A stretch of 64,000 bases of DNA. Origin: Daejeonella oryzae DSM 19973. Its GTDB lineage: Bacteria; Bacteroidota; Bacteroidia; Sphingobacteriales; Sphingobacteriaceae. The notes beneath the pieces are model-generated. The model made no database searches. It saw only the letters and a list, made by a program, of their open reading frames with translations, and was not told the origin of the DNA. The position numbers were made by a program, and so were the translations under genes. This document shows positions 28,284-36,780 of the stretch, one piece after another. The stretch covers positions 310,001-374,000 of the forward strand of contig NZ_KE383964.1 of the NCBI RefSeq assembly GCF_000422945.1, read 5' to 3'. The stretch's first letter is position 1. Each line of letters opens with the position of its first letter.

Positions 28284-28799
28284 TTATTTCAAATTTATCT
28301 TTACATTTTCTCCCGGATGATATTCTGTACCGGTTATTGTTGCTTTAACAAAGCCAATCAGTTGAGAAATTTTAGTGTCGGGCGTATCCCAGATTTCTGC
28401 CTGGTCTAAATCAACCTTTAACAAAGCTACAGAGGGATCATCTTTTCCTTCGGGAAACCAGGCTTTTAAAAATGGATTCCATAATTCGTCTATTTTAGCC
28501 TTATCCTGATTTACAGAAGCAACGCCACTGGCCGAAATAAATAAATCTTTTCCGGGATCACTGTAATTTAAATTCACAATAGGGTTTTTACGAATCTCAT
28601 CTACTTTATGTGATTTGATATCTATAAAAAACCAAATTAATCCATCTTCTTTAATTGGCTGGGTGTACATCGGACGGCTATGAATTTTGCCTTCTTCATT
28701 AATTGTTGCCAGCATACACAACTTTACATCTTTGATTTTATCGGCAAGCATTTGAATATTGCCCTCATGTTTTAAATTCGAATCCTGTTGATTTTCCAT
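28284..28799 (-). CDS. Pyridoxamine 5'-phosphate oxidase-like (general stress protein 26) FMN-binding protein
   Basis: 171 aa split-barrel flavoprotein. CMLATINEEGKIHSRPM (about 28-44) and the KSHKVDEI and NLNYSDP segments match the general stress protein 26 branch of the PPOX superfamily. It is expected to bind FMN or another flavin or F420-like cofactor and to reduce a small molecule; members are induced in stress. It is not PdxH: the family's pyridoxal-phosphate residues and C-terminal domain are absent. It stands alone, 60 nt upstream (in transcription, after) of rluF. Confidence 0.85.
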   Translation of the reverse strand: MENQQDSNLKHEGNIQMLADKIKDVKLCMLATINEEGKIHSRPMYTQPIKEDGLIWFFIDIKSHKVDEIRKNPIVNLNYSDPGKDLFISASGVASVNQDKAKIDELWNPFLKAWFPEGKDDPSVALLKVDLDQAEIWDTPDTKISQLIGFVKATITGTEYHPGENVKINLK

Positions 28800-28859
28800 A
28801 GTCTGTTTTGTTATAACTACAGCATTTTTAATGGAATTGTTTAAATCATTTGTGGAAAA

Positions 28860-29618
28860 TTATTCGGATTGGTTTAAAACGGATGCTTCTTCAGTTTTTA
28901 CAGATGTTGAAATCATCTGATTGATATTTGTAATTTCCTCTGTACTTAAATATCTCCATTTACCGGCACTCAAACCGGCTACATTTACATTCATAATGCG
29001 GATACGTTTCAACTTAAGAACATGATAGCCCAATACTTCGCACATTCGGCGAATCTGTCTGTTAAGTCCCTGAGTTAAAATGATACGAAACCTTTGTTTA
29101 TTTTCCTGATAAACCTTGCATTTCTGAGTTACCGTGTTTAAAATAGCAACCCCATTGGCCATCTTTTTTATAAAATCACGGGTAATAATCCGGTCTACAG
29201 TAACAATATATTCCTTTTCGTGATTATTTCCGGCTCTTAAAATCTTGTTTACAATATCTCCGTCGCTGGTTAAAAAAATCAATCCTTCTGACTGCTTATC
29301 TAACCGGCCGATAGGAAAAATCCGTTCTTTATGGCTTATATAATCAATGATATTTCCTTTTATGTCCCTTTCGGTGGTGCAGGTTATACCAATGGGTTTA
29401 TTAAATGCGATGTAAATGGGCTCTTTTTTAGCTTTTAAAGGTTTGCCATCAATATGCACCACATCTCCATCATTCACTTTAGTGCCCATTTCGGGGATTA
29501 TTCCATTTAAAAGAACACGGCCCTGCTCAATTAATTTGTCAGCTTCTCTGCGGGAGCAGAAGCCGGTTTCACTTATGAATTTATTTAAACGGGTTTGTTT
29601 TTGTTCGGGGATAATCAT
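28860..29618 (-). CDS. rluF: 23S rRNA pseudouridine synthase RluF
   Basis: 252 aa. N-terminal S4 RNA-binding domain (8-65, with SRREADKLI), then the RsuA/RluB/E/F catalytic fold. GRLDKQSEGL contains the catalytic Asp107, and GLNRQIRRMCEVLGY is the late conserved helix. The SRREAD and TTERDIKGNIIDY details resemble RluF, which modifies U2604 of 23S rRNA (E. coli numbering), better than RluB or RluE. Cytoplasmic. Upstream lies the hydrolase gene, 26 nt away on the same strand. Confidence 0.88.
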   Translation of the reverse strand: MIIPEQKQTRLNKFISETGFCSRREADKLIEQGRVLLNGIIPEMGTKVNDGDVVHIDGKPLKAKKEPIYIAFNKPIGITCTTERDIKGNIIDYISHKERIFPIGRLDKQSEGLIFLTSDGDIVNKILRAGNNHEKEYIVTVDRIITRDFIKKMANGVAILNTVTQKCKVYQENKQRFRIILTQGLNRQIRRMCEVLGYHVLKLKRIRIMNVNVAGLSAGKWRYLSTEEITNINQMISTSVKTEEASVLNQSE

Positions 29619-29644
29619 TTGTTGTAAGAGGGAGATCGTAAAAT

Positions 29645-30532
29645 TTAGCGGGATAGATTTTTAAGAAGCCAGTTATTTAATTCTACACTTAAAGCAATTC
29701 GTTTATTAGTAAATGCATGATCGGTACTCCAGATTTGATATTTTAAAGTTTCTTTATCCTTGTACTTGTTCAGATACATATTGTTTTTATGCTCATCAAT
29801 AATTAGAATCGGCTTTTTTGTTTTTTTAACAAGCTCCTCAATATTATAACTGATTACATTAGATAAAAGTTCTTTTAAATATGTGTTAGGATCACAGTTT
29901 AATACGCCTAATGAAGAAATATATTCTTTAAGGCTTGTTAAATTTCCTTTCGTCTCATTGCCTTTAAAAATTGTGTATGGATTAAAAACCGAAATGCCGG
30001 CAATGGCTTTGACGCGGGGATCGTTGATTCCTTCAATCAAAGCTAAACCAGCACCCTGACTATGGCCAATAAGGGCAATCCGGTTGACATCTATTCTTAA
30101 AAGCTCTTGATTCTTCGGATCTGTAAGATGGTCTATAACAGAACCAATATCGGCCAGACTGTTTGAAAAGCTATAAATCCCCTCACTCCCCCAGGAACCT
30201 CTGTAATTAAAGAAAACAACATTATAACCTGCCCTTCTTAAATTCTGGGCCAGATCTAAATTTCGTTCATTGCCGGGCAACCCGTGCAATAAAATTACAG
30301 TAGGATGGGGCCCTGCACCATTGGCCTTATATTCAAAGCCGTAAATAGTGGAGCCGGAAGAGTTGAATTTTAGTTCTTCAATTCCTGCCGGATTAATTGA
30401 ATCTGGTTTTTCGTCAACAACTATAAAATTTATGGAGGATTTGCCCGGGTCTTTAGCTTTATGAGTGCATGAATAAGTGCAGAAAGCAATCAATGCAAAC
30501 AGAGAAATTAACTGAGGGTAAATTTTCACCAT
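29645..30532 (-). CDS. Alpha/beta hydrolase lipoprotein
   Basis: 295 aa. Lipobox ending TYSC with Cys22 probably lipidated. The hydrolase fold begins near residue 68: ILLHGLPGNE forms the oxyanion loop, GHSQG puts the nucleophile at Ser158, and the catalytic His is in DHAF near the C-terminus. It resembles prolyl-oligopeptidase or dienelactone hydrolase-like esterases of unknown substrate. It may be co-transcribed with rluF (26 nt spacing). Confidence 0.85.
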   Translation of the reverse strand: MVKIYPQLISLFALIAFCTYSCTHKAKDPGKSSINFIVVDEKPDSINPAGIEELKFNSSGSTIYGFEYKANGAGPHPTVILLHGLPGNERNLDLAQNLRRAGYNVVFFNYRGSWGSEGIYSFSNSLADIGSVIDHLTDPKNQELLRIDVNRIALIGHSQGAGLALIEGINDPRVKAIAGISVFNPYTIFKGNETKGNLTSLKEYISSLGVLNCDPNTYLKELLSNVISYNIEELVKKTKKPILIIDEHKNNMYLNKYKDKETLKYQIWSTDHAFTNKRIALSVELNNWLLKNLSR

Positions 30533-30590
30533 ATTCCTTTTTTTAGGAAAAATAGCAATATATCTATCAATTAAACAAAATATAATAAAA

Positions 30591-30622
30591 AAAGCTCAAG
30601 CTGCTAATGCAGCCTAAGCTTT
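30591..30622 (-). terminator. Terminator of the DUF2911 gene
   Basis: AAAGCT-CAA-GCTGC (from 30591) pairs with GCAGC-CTA-AGCTTT (to 30622) through two stem blocks with a small symmetrical internal loop; T run on the minus strand. Confidence 0.7.
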
Positions 30623-30643
30623 AAATTATAAATTATTTAATTA

Positions 30644-31159
30644 TTACTTTACATTCAAATCGGCTTGAACATCAGCCCACATTAATGAAATTTTTCCTTC
30701 TTTAGCAATTTTAAAGGTCATTTTTTCCATGTTCGCCGCAGATTTTAAGGGCTTCACATCAACGCGTAAAGCATCCTGGTTTTCTTCATATAAAGTTCCC
30801 CACTGATCCCAGATTTTATTAAAGATAAAAGTCCATTTGTCAGTGCCGGGGATTGAGTACAAACTGTATTTACCTGCAGGCAACGTTTTCCCCTCAATCT
30901 TCAAATCTTTAGAAGTTTCAAATACAGTAGCTTCATTTGCACCTGTACGCCATACTACTCCGTAAGGGGCAATATCGGTCCCTATTTTTCTCCCTTTTAA
31001 AGAAGGCTGACTGTAATTAATCGTAATTGTTGCGCCAGAGGCAATGGTCTCTGAAACTTTAGCAGGAGGACTTGGTCTTTTACTTTTATCTTGCTGTGAT
31101 GATGCGCTCATGCCTGTAAACAAGCCTGCAATCAAAGTTAATACTACTATCTTTTTCAT
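30644..31159 (-). CDS. DUF2911 domain periplasmic protein
   Basis: 171 aa with a cleavable signal peptide (1-21, ends SASSQ). The rest is one DUF2911 domain: INYSQPSLKGRKIG, VWRTGANEAT and LPAGKYSLYSIPG are the family's markers. DUF2911 is common in Bacteroidota envelopes; the beta-sandwich fold is predicted and its function is unknown. It has its own terminator and lies 73 nt after the polysaccharide deacetylase-like gene. Confidence 0.87.
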   Translation of the reverse strand: MKKIVVLTLIAGLFTGMSASSQQDKSKRPSPPAKVSETIASGATITINYSQPSLKGRKIGTDIAPYGVVWRTGANEATVFETSKDLKIEGKTLPAGKYSLYSIPGTDKWTFIFNKIWDQWGTLYEENQDALRVDVKPLKSAANMEKMTFKIAKEGKISLMWADVQADLNVK

Positions 31160-31232
31160 AAAATATGGTTTTAATTAATTTAACGCATAAAATTGAGAAA
31201 TATTGATACCATTACTCATTTAAATCTAAGTT

Positions 31233-32099
31233 TTAAAAGCTCCGGATAATACTTGTATGTAAAGTTTTCGGACTCCAGTAACCACTTGCAATTATTCTAC
31301 GGATTGTAAATAACGGATCGTTTTCATCCCGTTTCTCTGCAAGTATAAAGGCGCCGATAAAACCTCTCTTTTTTAATTCAGGAATAGCTTGCGGGTTCCA
31401 TAAACCGAATGGATAGGCGAAATATTTTATATCTTTTCCGGTAATTTCTTTTAAAGTTTTAGTAGGTTTTTCAATTTGTGTTACCCAATCTTCGCCCTGA
31501 TATTTTTTTACGTTGTGATGATCCCAGGTATGGGAGCCTATAACATGCCCATCATCTGATAGTTCTTTTACCTGAGCTTTTGACATATAATTTGGTCGGC
31601 CTAATGAAACTGTCATGATAAAAAATACTCCCTTAAACCCGTATTTTTTCATCTCCGGAGCTGCAACAGTAAATTGATCCAGGTCTGTATCATCAAACGT
31701 AAGCATGATGGGTTTGCTGGGTAACTTTGCACCGTTGTTTAAATAATTGTAAAGCTGATCTGGTAAGATTGTATGATAGCCGCTGTCGGCGAGCATTTTT
31801 AAATGTGCTTTAAATTGATCAATAGGCACAATATAATCTTTTGCGGCTTTTGAATCTTTAGCCTTCCAATCTCTAATCTGATGATAACATAAAATGGGTA
31901 CCTGCGGGCGTGCTAAAATAGTAGCTGCAGAAGCAATTTTATCAGTAGGAGACTGGATCAGTTCTGTTTCTGTTTTTAAATTACTGGAAGTGTCTTTCGC
32001 GTTAGTAGTTGCACTTGTTTTCGCATCTGTTGTTGACTGGCATGATGAATTACATAGCGCAGCAACCAGTAGTAAACCGGGAATAGAAATTTTAAACAT
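31233..32099 (-). CDS. Polysaccharide deacetylase (NodB) lipoprotein
   Basis: 288 aa. Lipobox ending NSSC (Cys20), then a Ser/Thr-rich linker (21-60). The NodB domain shows the metal-binding TFDD (134-137) and SHTWDH with H190 and H194. It should remove acetyl groups from an N- or O-acetylated glycan in the envelope. The CYHQI entry (71-75) resembles PgaB/IcaB-like and xylanase/chitin deacetylase proteins. No poly-GlcNAc synthesis genes accompany it, so the substrate is open. Confidence 0.88.
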   Translation of the reverse strand: MFKISIPGLLLVAALCNSSCQSTTDAKTSATTNAKDTSSNLKTETELIQSPTDKIASAATILARPQVPILCYHQIRDWKAKDSKAAKDYIVPIDQFKAHLKMLADSGYHTILPDQLYNYLNNGAKLPSKPIMLTFDDTDLDQFTVAAPEMKKYGFKGVFFIMTVSLGRPNYMSKAQVKELSDDGHVIGSHTWDHHNVKKYQGEDWVTQIEKPTKTLKEITGKDIKYFAYPFGLWNPQAIPELKKRGFIGAFILAEKRDENDPLFTIRRIIASGYWSPKTLHTSIIRSF

Positions 32100-32203
32100 T
32101 TATGGAGGGGATTTTAAAGTTTGACTGTTGTTTTTCTATCGGCTAAATTACGTAAAAGGTATCAGATGAATAAAGTCCGATTTGATTAAATAAAAATAAA
32201 TTT

Positions 32204-32218
32204 ACCCCAATTTGGGGT
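32204..32218. promoter_or_regulatory. Short perfect palindrome in a divergent intergenic region
   Basis: ACCCCAA-T-TTGGGGT, 7-bp arms around a single base, between the deacetylase-like gene and the DEAD-box gene. It could be a regulator site; there is no further support. Confidence 0.3.
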
Positions 32219-32253
32219 TTCGCAGTACTTTATTATTCCGGTTAATATTCCAT

Positions 32254-32261
32254 TACCTTTG
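32254..32261 (+). promoter_or_regulatory. Candidate -7 promoter box of the DEAD-box gene
   Basis: TACCTTTG, perfect TAnnTTTG match, 21 nt before the ATG at 32283. No clear TTTG at the -33 position. It overlaps the upstream TTG (32259), supporting ATG 32283 as the start. Confidence 0.5.
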
Positions 32262-32282
32262 CACTCTAAATTAAGCAGCCTG

Positions 32283-33584
32283 ATGACTAAAAAAGTATTA
32301 GAAAATTTGAACATCGAATCTTTAAATGAAATGCAAATCGCATCCCAGAACGTAGAATCAAACCGGGATGTTATTTTGCTCTCACCAACAGGTTCTGGTA
32401 AAACAATAGGCTTTCTCCTTCCAGTTTTAAAAATGCTTAATGCAGATAGTTCTATGGTGCAGGTTCTGGTATTGGTTCCTTCGCGGGAGCTGGCTTTGCA
32501 AATAGAGCAGGTTTTTAAATCTATGCAAACAGGTTTTAAAGTGAATTGCTGCTATGGAGGTCATTCTACAAAAATCGAAAAGAATAATTTTAATCATCCT
32601 CCGGCAGTCCTTATAGGTACGCCGGGTCGTCTGGCTTATCATCTCAGAAATGAAAATTTTGATCCTTCTTCCATACATACTCTTATTTTAGATGAATTTG
32701 ATAAATCACTTGAGTTTGGGTTTGAAAATGATATGTCATACATTATCCGTCAATTAAGCGGATTAAAAAAGCGGGTGCTCACCTCGGCAACCAGAATGGA
32801 TGAAATTCCTACTTTTACCGGTGTTAAAAATCCGGTAGAAATAGATTTTTTAAAGGATGCCAGAAGTTCTCCTGATCTGAAAATCAAAGCGGTAATCTCT
32901 CCGGCGGCAGATAAACTGGACACATTATTTTCCTTAATCTGTCAGATTGGAAATAAACCAACATTGATTTTTTGCAATCATCGGGATGCTGTAGAACGCA
33001 TCAGCGATCTTTTATTTGAAAAAGGATTAAGACACGATATTTTTCATGGCGGCATGGAGCAGGAGGATCGTGAAAGAGCGCTGTTGAAATTTCGAAACGG
33101 CAGTTTTCACTTGCTGATCACAACCGATTTGGCTTCCCGTGGCCTGGATATTCCTGAAATTGAAAATATAATTCATTACCAGATGCCTCATAATGAAATG
33201 GCATTTTTGCATCGTAATGGACGTACCGCCCGGATGCATTCTTCAGGAACTTCTTATTTAATTTTAAGTCCTGATGAGCAGCCTGCATATCTTAAAATTA
33301 ATCCCGAAATTATTGAAGTAAATGAGCAGGATACCTTACCCCAGAAGTCTGATTGGGTTACCTTATATATTGCTGCAGGGAAAAAAGATAAAATCAATAA
33401 AGTTGATATAGTTGGGCTTTTATTGAAAAAAGGAGGTTTGAATAAGGATGAATTAGGAATTATTGAAGTATTGGATAATTCATCTTACGCGGCAGTTAAA
33501 AGGAATAAAATAGAGAAATTAGTATCTCTGTTAAAGGATGAAAAAATTAAAAATAAAAAAATCAAAATAGAAATATCCCGTTAA
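32283..33584 (+). CDS. DEAD-box RNA helicase
   Basis: 433 aa from ATG 32283. Superfamily 2 helicase core: Q-motif region near NEMQ, motif I PTGSGKT (35-41), PSRELAL, TPGR, motif II DEFD (Phe in place of Ala), SAT, TTDLASRGLDIPE and HRNGRTAR. The C-terminal ~75 residues after the helicase core include KDKINKVDIVGLL and GIIEVLD, a small RNA-binding DbpA-like domain. DbpA acts in 50S subunit assembly by binding 23S rRNA, so a similar role is plausible. Overlapped by no other gene; DUF1456 follows 10 nt later. Confidence 0.9.
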   Translation: MTKKVLENLNIESLNEMQIASQNVESNRDVILLSPTGSGKTIGFLLPVLKMLNADSSMVQVLVLVPSRELALQIEQVFKSMQTGFKVNCCYGGHSTKIEKNNFNHPPAVLIGTPGRLAYHLRNENFDPSSIHTLILDEFDKSLEFGFENDMSYIIRQLSGLKKRVLTSATRMDEIPTFTGVKNPVEIDFLKDARSSPDLKIKAVISPAADKLDTLFSLICQIGNKPTLIFCNHRDAVERISDLLFEKGLRHDIFHGGMEQEDRERALLKFRNGSFHLLITTDLASRGLDIPEIENIIHYQMPHNEMAFLHRNGRTARMHSSGTSYLILSPDEQPAYLKINPEIIEVNEQDTLPQKSDWVTLYIAAGKKDKINKVDIVGLLLKKGGLNKDELGIIEVLDNSSYAAVKRNKIEKLVSLLKDEKIKNKKIKIEISR

Positions 33585-33594
33585 ATTCAAATCC

Positions 33595-33822
33595 ATGAGT
33601 AATAATGATATAATGAAAAAGCTCCGCGTGGCGCTTAAATTAAATGATGAGGAGATTGTTGAAATTCTGAAGCTCGCCAATTTTGCAATTACAAAAAGTG
33701 AACTCGGAGCGATTTTTCGTAAGGAAGATCACCCCAATTTTAAGCCTTGCGGCGATCAGTTATTAAGGAATTTTCTAAATGGTTTAATTATTTATAAAAG
33801 GGGACCCATGCCTTCTAATTAA
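33595..33822 (+). CDS. DUF1456 (YehS-like) single-repeat protein
   Basis: 75 aa. NNDIMKKLRVALKLNDEE and SELGAIFRKEDHPN are typical DUF1456 segments. E. coli YehS holds two copies of this repeat (about 156 aa); here there is one, with a clean stop. Function unknown. Ten nucleotides behind the DEAD-box gene, so probably co-transcribed with it. No truncation is evident because no second-repeat remnant follows. Confidence 0.8.
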   Translation: MSNNDIMKKLRVALKLNDEEIVEILKLANFAITKSELGAIFRKEDHPNFKPCGDQLLRNFLNGLIIYKRGPMPSN

Positions 33823-33900
33823 GTATTAATGCATTATTTTATTAATTTTTTTTGATTGTTTATCATTCTGTTTTTGTAAGTTTAGGTAAACCTTTTTATT

Positions 33901-34023
33901 ATGAAAACATATATGCACATGGGGGTGGCGGGATTCTTTTCGGGCTTAGCATTATGGTATTATATTAATGAAGACGAGCTTGAAGATACAGATGATTTTT
34001 TGTTGTTCCGCTCATTTAATTAG
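33901..34023 (+). CDS. Small single-helix membrane protein
   Basis: 40 aa, below the size cut-off of most gene callers. Short N-terminus, one hydrophobic helix (about residues 7-21, GVAGFFSGLALWYYI), then an acidic tail with EDELEDTDD and a final LLFRSFN. I do not recognise the family. It lies next to two other small stress-type genes in the same direction, and the acidic tail after a membrane helix suggests an inner-membrane regulator or structural microprotein. Coding status is only moderately supported. Confidence 0.45.
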   Translation: MKTYMHMGVAGFFSGLALWYYINEDELEDTDDFLLFRSFN

Positions 34024-34165
34024 CCTCCCTTTTAAATTTATTTTTTCCCGGTTTATTTCTACTTATTCTAATTCTACTCTTTCCGATTCCTGTATAAATA
34101 CCTTTATCAGAACAAAGGGGATACAGACTTGTTAAGTAATTATCGGTTAATTAAAAAAGATAATT

Positions 34166-34552
34166 ATGATACCAGAGGAAAATAAAGAGGAAAATGTGAA
34201 TAATCAGGATTCTCATGAATCACAATCTCAGAATAATAATGGAAACATTGGCCGCCAATCTGGCAAAGAAGAAGATTCTGAACCTGCTTTTAGTAGTGAT
34301 GGTAAATCAACTGATGATTCTGAAAAACCGGTTAATGAAGAAGGTGTTGGAGAAAATCAGAAAAATCACTGGACAGGTAATTATGGACAGAAAAGTTCTA
34401 ATATGCATGGTTCCGGAAGTGCTGATGGATTCAGAGATCAAAATCTCAGCAACGGATCTCAGCAAAATCAAGCAGCAAACCATGTAACTAATGCCGGCGG
34501 AACTTCTCAGGAAGATTTGGAAAATGGAAAGACTGGTCTTAAAGAAGAGTAG
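34166..34552 (+). CDS. Low-complexity hydrophilic protein, probably disordered
   Basis: 128 aa rich in Asn, Gln, Ser, Gly, Glu and Asp, with no hydrophobic stretch and no Cys. No signal peptide. The composition resembles hydrophilin or LEA-like desiccation proteins, although no named repeat is present. The flanking genes encode a one-helix membrane peptide and a YtxH-like protein, suggesting a stress-response group. Another frame (34215-34487) is open as well but has lower coding plausibility. Confidence 0.55.
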   Translation: MIPEENKEENVNNQDSHESQSQNNNGNIGRQSGKEEDSEPAFSSDGKSTDDSEKPVNEEGVGENQKNHWTGNYGQKSSNMHGSGSADGFRDQNLSNGSQQNQAANHVTNAGGTSQEDLENGKTGLKEE

Positions 34553-34672
34553 ATACTTCTTAACTATTTGCCAGATGAATTTTAATCATAAAATATTAAA
34601 AAAAAATTATGAATATGAGTTTTTTGGCAGGGTATTTATTCAGTAACACAGTATAAACCAAAATTTAACACC

Positions 34673-34915
34673 ATGAGCAACAAAAGAGATAATTCAGCAT
34701 TAGCACCAATATTATTAATCGGATTAGCAGCAGGTGCAGCAGCCTGGTATTTGCTAAAAACTGAAAAAGGGAGAGAAACGAAAGATACGTTGTTAGATAC
34801 TTTCAATGAGTTAAGTAATACTTTTAAAGAAAAAGCTTCTGATAGCATTAACCAGGTTACCGAGCAGGCAAAAACTGTAATTGATAATCTGAAAGCCAGA
34901 ACAAGCAACGTTTAA
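34673..34915 (+). CDS. YtxH-like small membrane protein
   Basis: 80 aa. One membrane helix (about 10-26, containing GLAAGAAAWYLL) followed by KTEKGRETKD, the typical YtxH junction, and an amphipathic helical tail (40-75). YtxH-like proteins belong to the general stress response of Bacillus and are widespread in Bacteroidota; the molecular role is unknown. A strong terminator follows. Confidence 0.8.
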   Translation: MSNKRDNSALAPILLIGLAAGAAAWYLLKTEKGRETKDTLLDTFNELSNTFKEKASDSINQVTEQAKTVIDNLKARTSNV

Positions 34916-34930
34916 GCTTTTAAAAAGATA

Positions 34931-34968
34931 AAAAAACCATCAGGAATATTTTTCTGATGGTTTTTTTT
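34931..34968 (+). terminator. Terminator after the YtxH-like gene
   Basis: AAAAAACCATCAG (34931-34943) pairs with CTGATGGTTTTTT (34954-34966), followed by more T residues. Confidence 0.88.
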
Positions 34969-35188
34969 ATGCCTGATTTTTCAGTTTTGATTATTTCTGA
35001 AACAGTTGTTTCTTGATTGCAATTCTCCCTTAATACTAGAGCATCTATCAAAATCTTTTTAGATTACATTTCATTGTAGCTTCGCTTAGATTTTTTAATT
35101 ATAAAAACTGTTTATGATTCTTCCTTAATCATCCCTTGTGAAATGCTATTTTTCAGTACACTGATTATAACTATTTTTACCTTCGGAT

Positions 35189-36730
35189 ATGAAATTTCAA
35201 ATTTTAACAAAACTTTTGCTGCCTGTATTTTTGCTTGCAAGCGCATGCGGAACCAGAAAATTGCCTTTGATTAAGGACGACGGAAAAATTAACGTGGTTT
35301 TTATTCAGATTAATGATGTGTATGAAATTGCTCCGCTAGCTAATGGTTCCATAGGAGGAATGGCACGTGTAGGACAATTGAAAAAGGAATTGAAGCAAAC
35401 TAATCCCAACACTTATATGCTCATGGCAGGAGATTTTCTCAGTCCATCGGTTTACAATAGTTTAAAATACGAAGGCAAATCAATCCGCGGACGGCAAATG
35501 GTTGAAGCTATGAATATTGCTGGTGTAGATCTGGCTGTTTTCGGCAACCATGAATTTGATATTAAAGAAGATGAATTGCAGGATCGTATAAATGAATCCA
35601 CTTTTAAATGGGTTTCTTCAAATACTTTTCAAGTTAAAAATAGTACAGTTCAGCCTTTTGAGAAACGTACCAGTATCACTTCTGAAAAATTTCCAGAATC
35701 CTATATTTTATCTGTAAGAGATACCGATGGTACCACAGCCAAAATCGGATTTATAGGAATTACTTTGCCTTTTAATAAAGCCTCTTTTGTAAGTTATACT
35801 GATCCGTTAATAACTGCTAAAAAAGTTTATAATCAAATTAAAGATTCGGTTGATGCAGTTGTTGCCTTAACTCACCAGCTGATGGAAGATGATGTTGAAC
35901 TTGCCCGTCAGATTCCCGGCTTACAGGTTATTGCAGGCGGTCATGAACATGATATGCGTTTTCAGAAAGAGGGGAATGTATACATCACAAAAGCTCATGC
36001 AAATGCAAAATCAGCATATGTAATTAATATGAGTATTGATAAAAATACAAAGTTGGTTACCGTAAATCCGGTTTTAAAAAATCTGGATCAAAGTGTTTTA
36101 ATAGATAGTACGGTTAATAAAGTTGTTGACAAGTGGATAGAAATTGCAGATGGCAGCTTCGGAGCTCAGGGTTTTGATTCTAAGGCAATCGTGCTCGCAA
36201 ATTCGGAACCTCTGGACGGCCGTGAAACTGAAATTAGAACACAATCAACTAATCTTACGCGACTGGTTACCAGCTCCATGCTGTATGCTTACCCCGAGGC
36301 GGATGGTTCTATTTTTAATTCAGGATCTATTCGGGTAGATGATGTATTGCAGGCACCGGTTACCCAATATGATATAATCAGAACTTTGCCTTTCGGCGGA
36401 GGAGTACATCTCACAGAGATGAAAGGAAATTTACTTCAGCAAATTTTGGATACTGGTTTAAAAAACCGGGGAATTGGCGGATTTCTTCAATATGGCAATA
36501 TAAATTATGAAACCAATAATACCTGGACGGTTAAAGGTTTGCCAATTGATCCCCAAAATAATTACAAAATTGTAATAACAGACTTCTTATTGACCGGAAA
36601 TGAAGCCAATCTGGAATTTCTTACAGAAAATAATCCCGGTATGATAAAAGTTTATCCGGAAGAAAATAATCCGAAAAATTTAAAAAGTGATATCCGTCTT
36701 TTGATAATTGATTATCTGAAGAATAAATGA
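35189..36730 (+). CDS. 5'-nucleotidase/UshA-family lipoprotein
   Basis: 513 aa. Lipobox ending ASAC (Cys20). Metallophosphatase domain (about 30-270) with QINDVYEI, AGDFLSPS, FGNHEFD and GGHEHDM supplying metal ligands; 5'-nucleotidase C-terminal domain (about 330-510) with the NSGSIRVDD segment. It should dephosphorylate nucleotides or other organic phosphates in the envelope. TACCTTCG, one base off the -7 consensus, ends three bases before the ATG, so a leaderless or nearly leaderless mRNA is possible. Confidence 0.87.
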   Translation: MKFQILTKLLLPVFLLASACGTRKLPLIKDDGKINVVFIQINDVYEIAPLANGSIGGMARVGQLKKELKQTNPNTYMLMAGDFLSPSVYNSLKYEGKSIRGRQMVEAMNIAGVDLAVFGNHEFDIKEDELQDRINESTFKWVSSNTFQVKNSTVQPFEKRTSITSEKFPESYILSVRDTDGTTAKIGFIGITLPFNKASFVSYTDPLITAKKVYNQIKDSVDAVVALTHQLMEDDVELARQIPGLQVIAGGHEHDMRFQKEGNVYITKAHANAKSAYVINMSIDKNTKLVTVNPVLKNLDQSVLIDSTVNKVVDKWIEIADGSFGAQGFDSKAIVLANSEPLDGRETEIRTQSTNLTRLVTSSMLYAYPEADGSIFNSGSIRVDDVLQAPVTQYDIIRTLPFGGGVHLTEMKGNLLQQILDTGLKNRGIGGFLQYGNINYETNNTWTVKGLPIDPQNNYKIVITDFLLTGNEANLEFLTENNPGMIKVYPEENNPKNLKSDIRLLIIDYLKNK

Positions 36731-36741
36731 TATAAAATAAA

Positions 36742-36772
36742 AGTCAGGCAGGGTTGTTTCCCTAGCCTGACT
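36742..36772. terminator. Terminator between the nucleotidase gene and clpB
   Basis: AGTCAGGC-AGGG (from 36742) pairs with CCCT-AGCCTGACT (to 36772). Followed by CTATCTTTTT on the plus strand; also close behind convergent clpB. Confidence 0.75.
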
Positions 36773-36780
36773 CTATCTTT

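Noticed and set aside
33595-33822. DUF1456 gene as a truncated pseudogene
   Set aside because: One repeat instead of two, but the frame is intact, the stop is clean and no second-repeat remnant follows, so it is more likely a natural single-repeat form.
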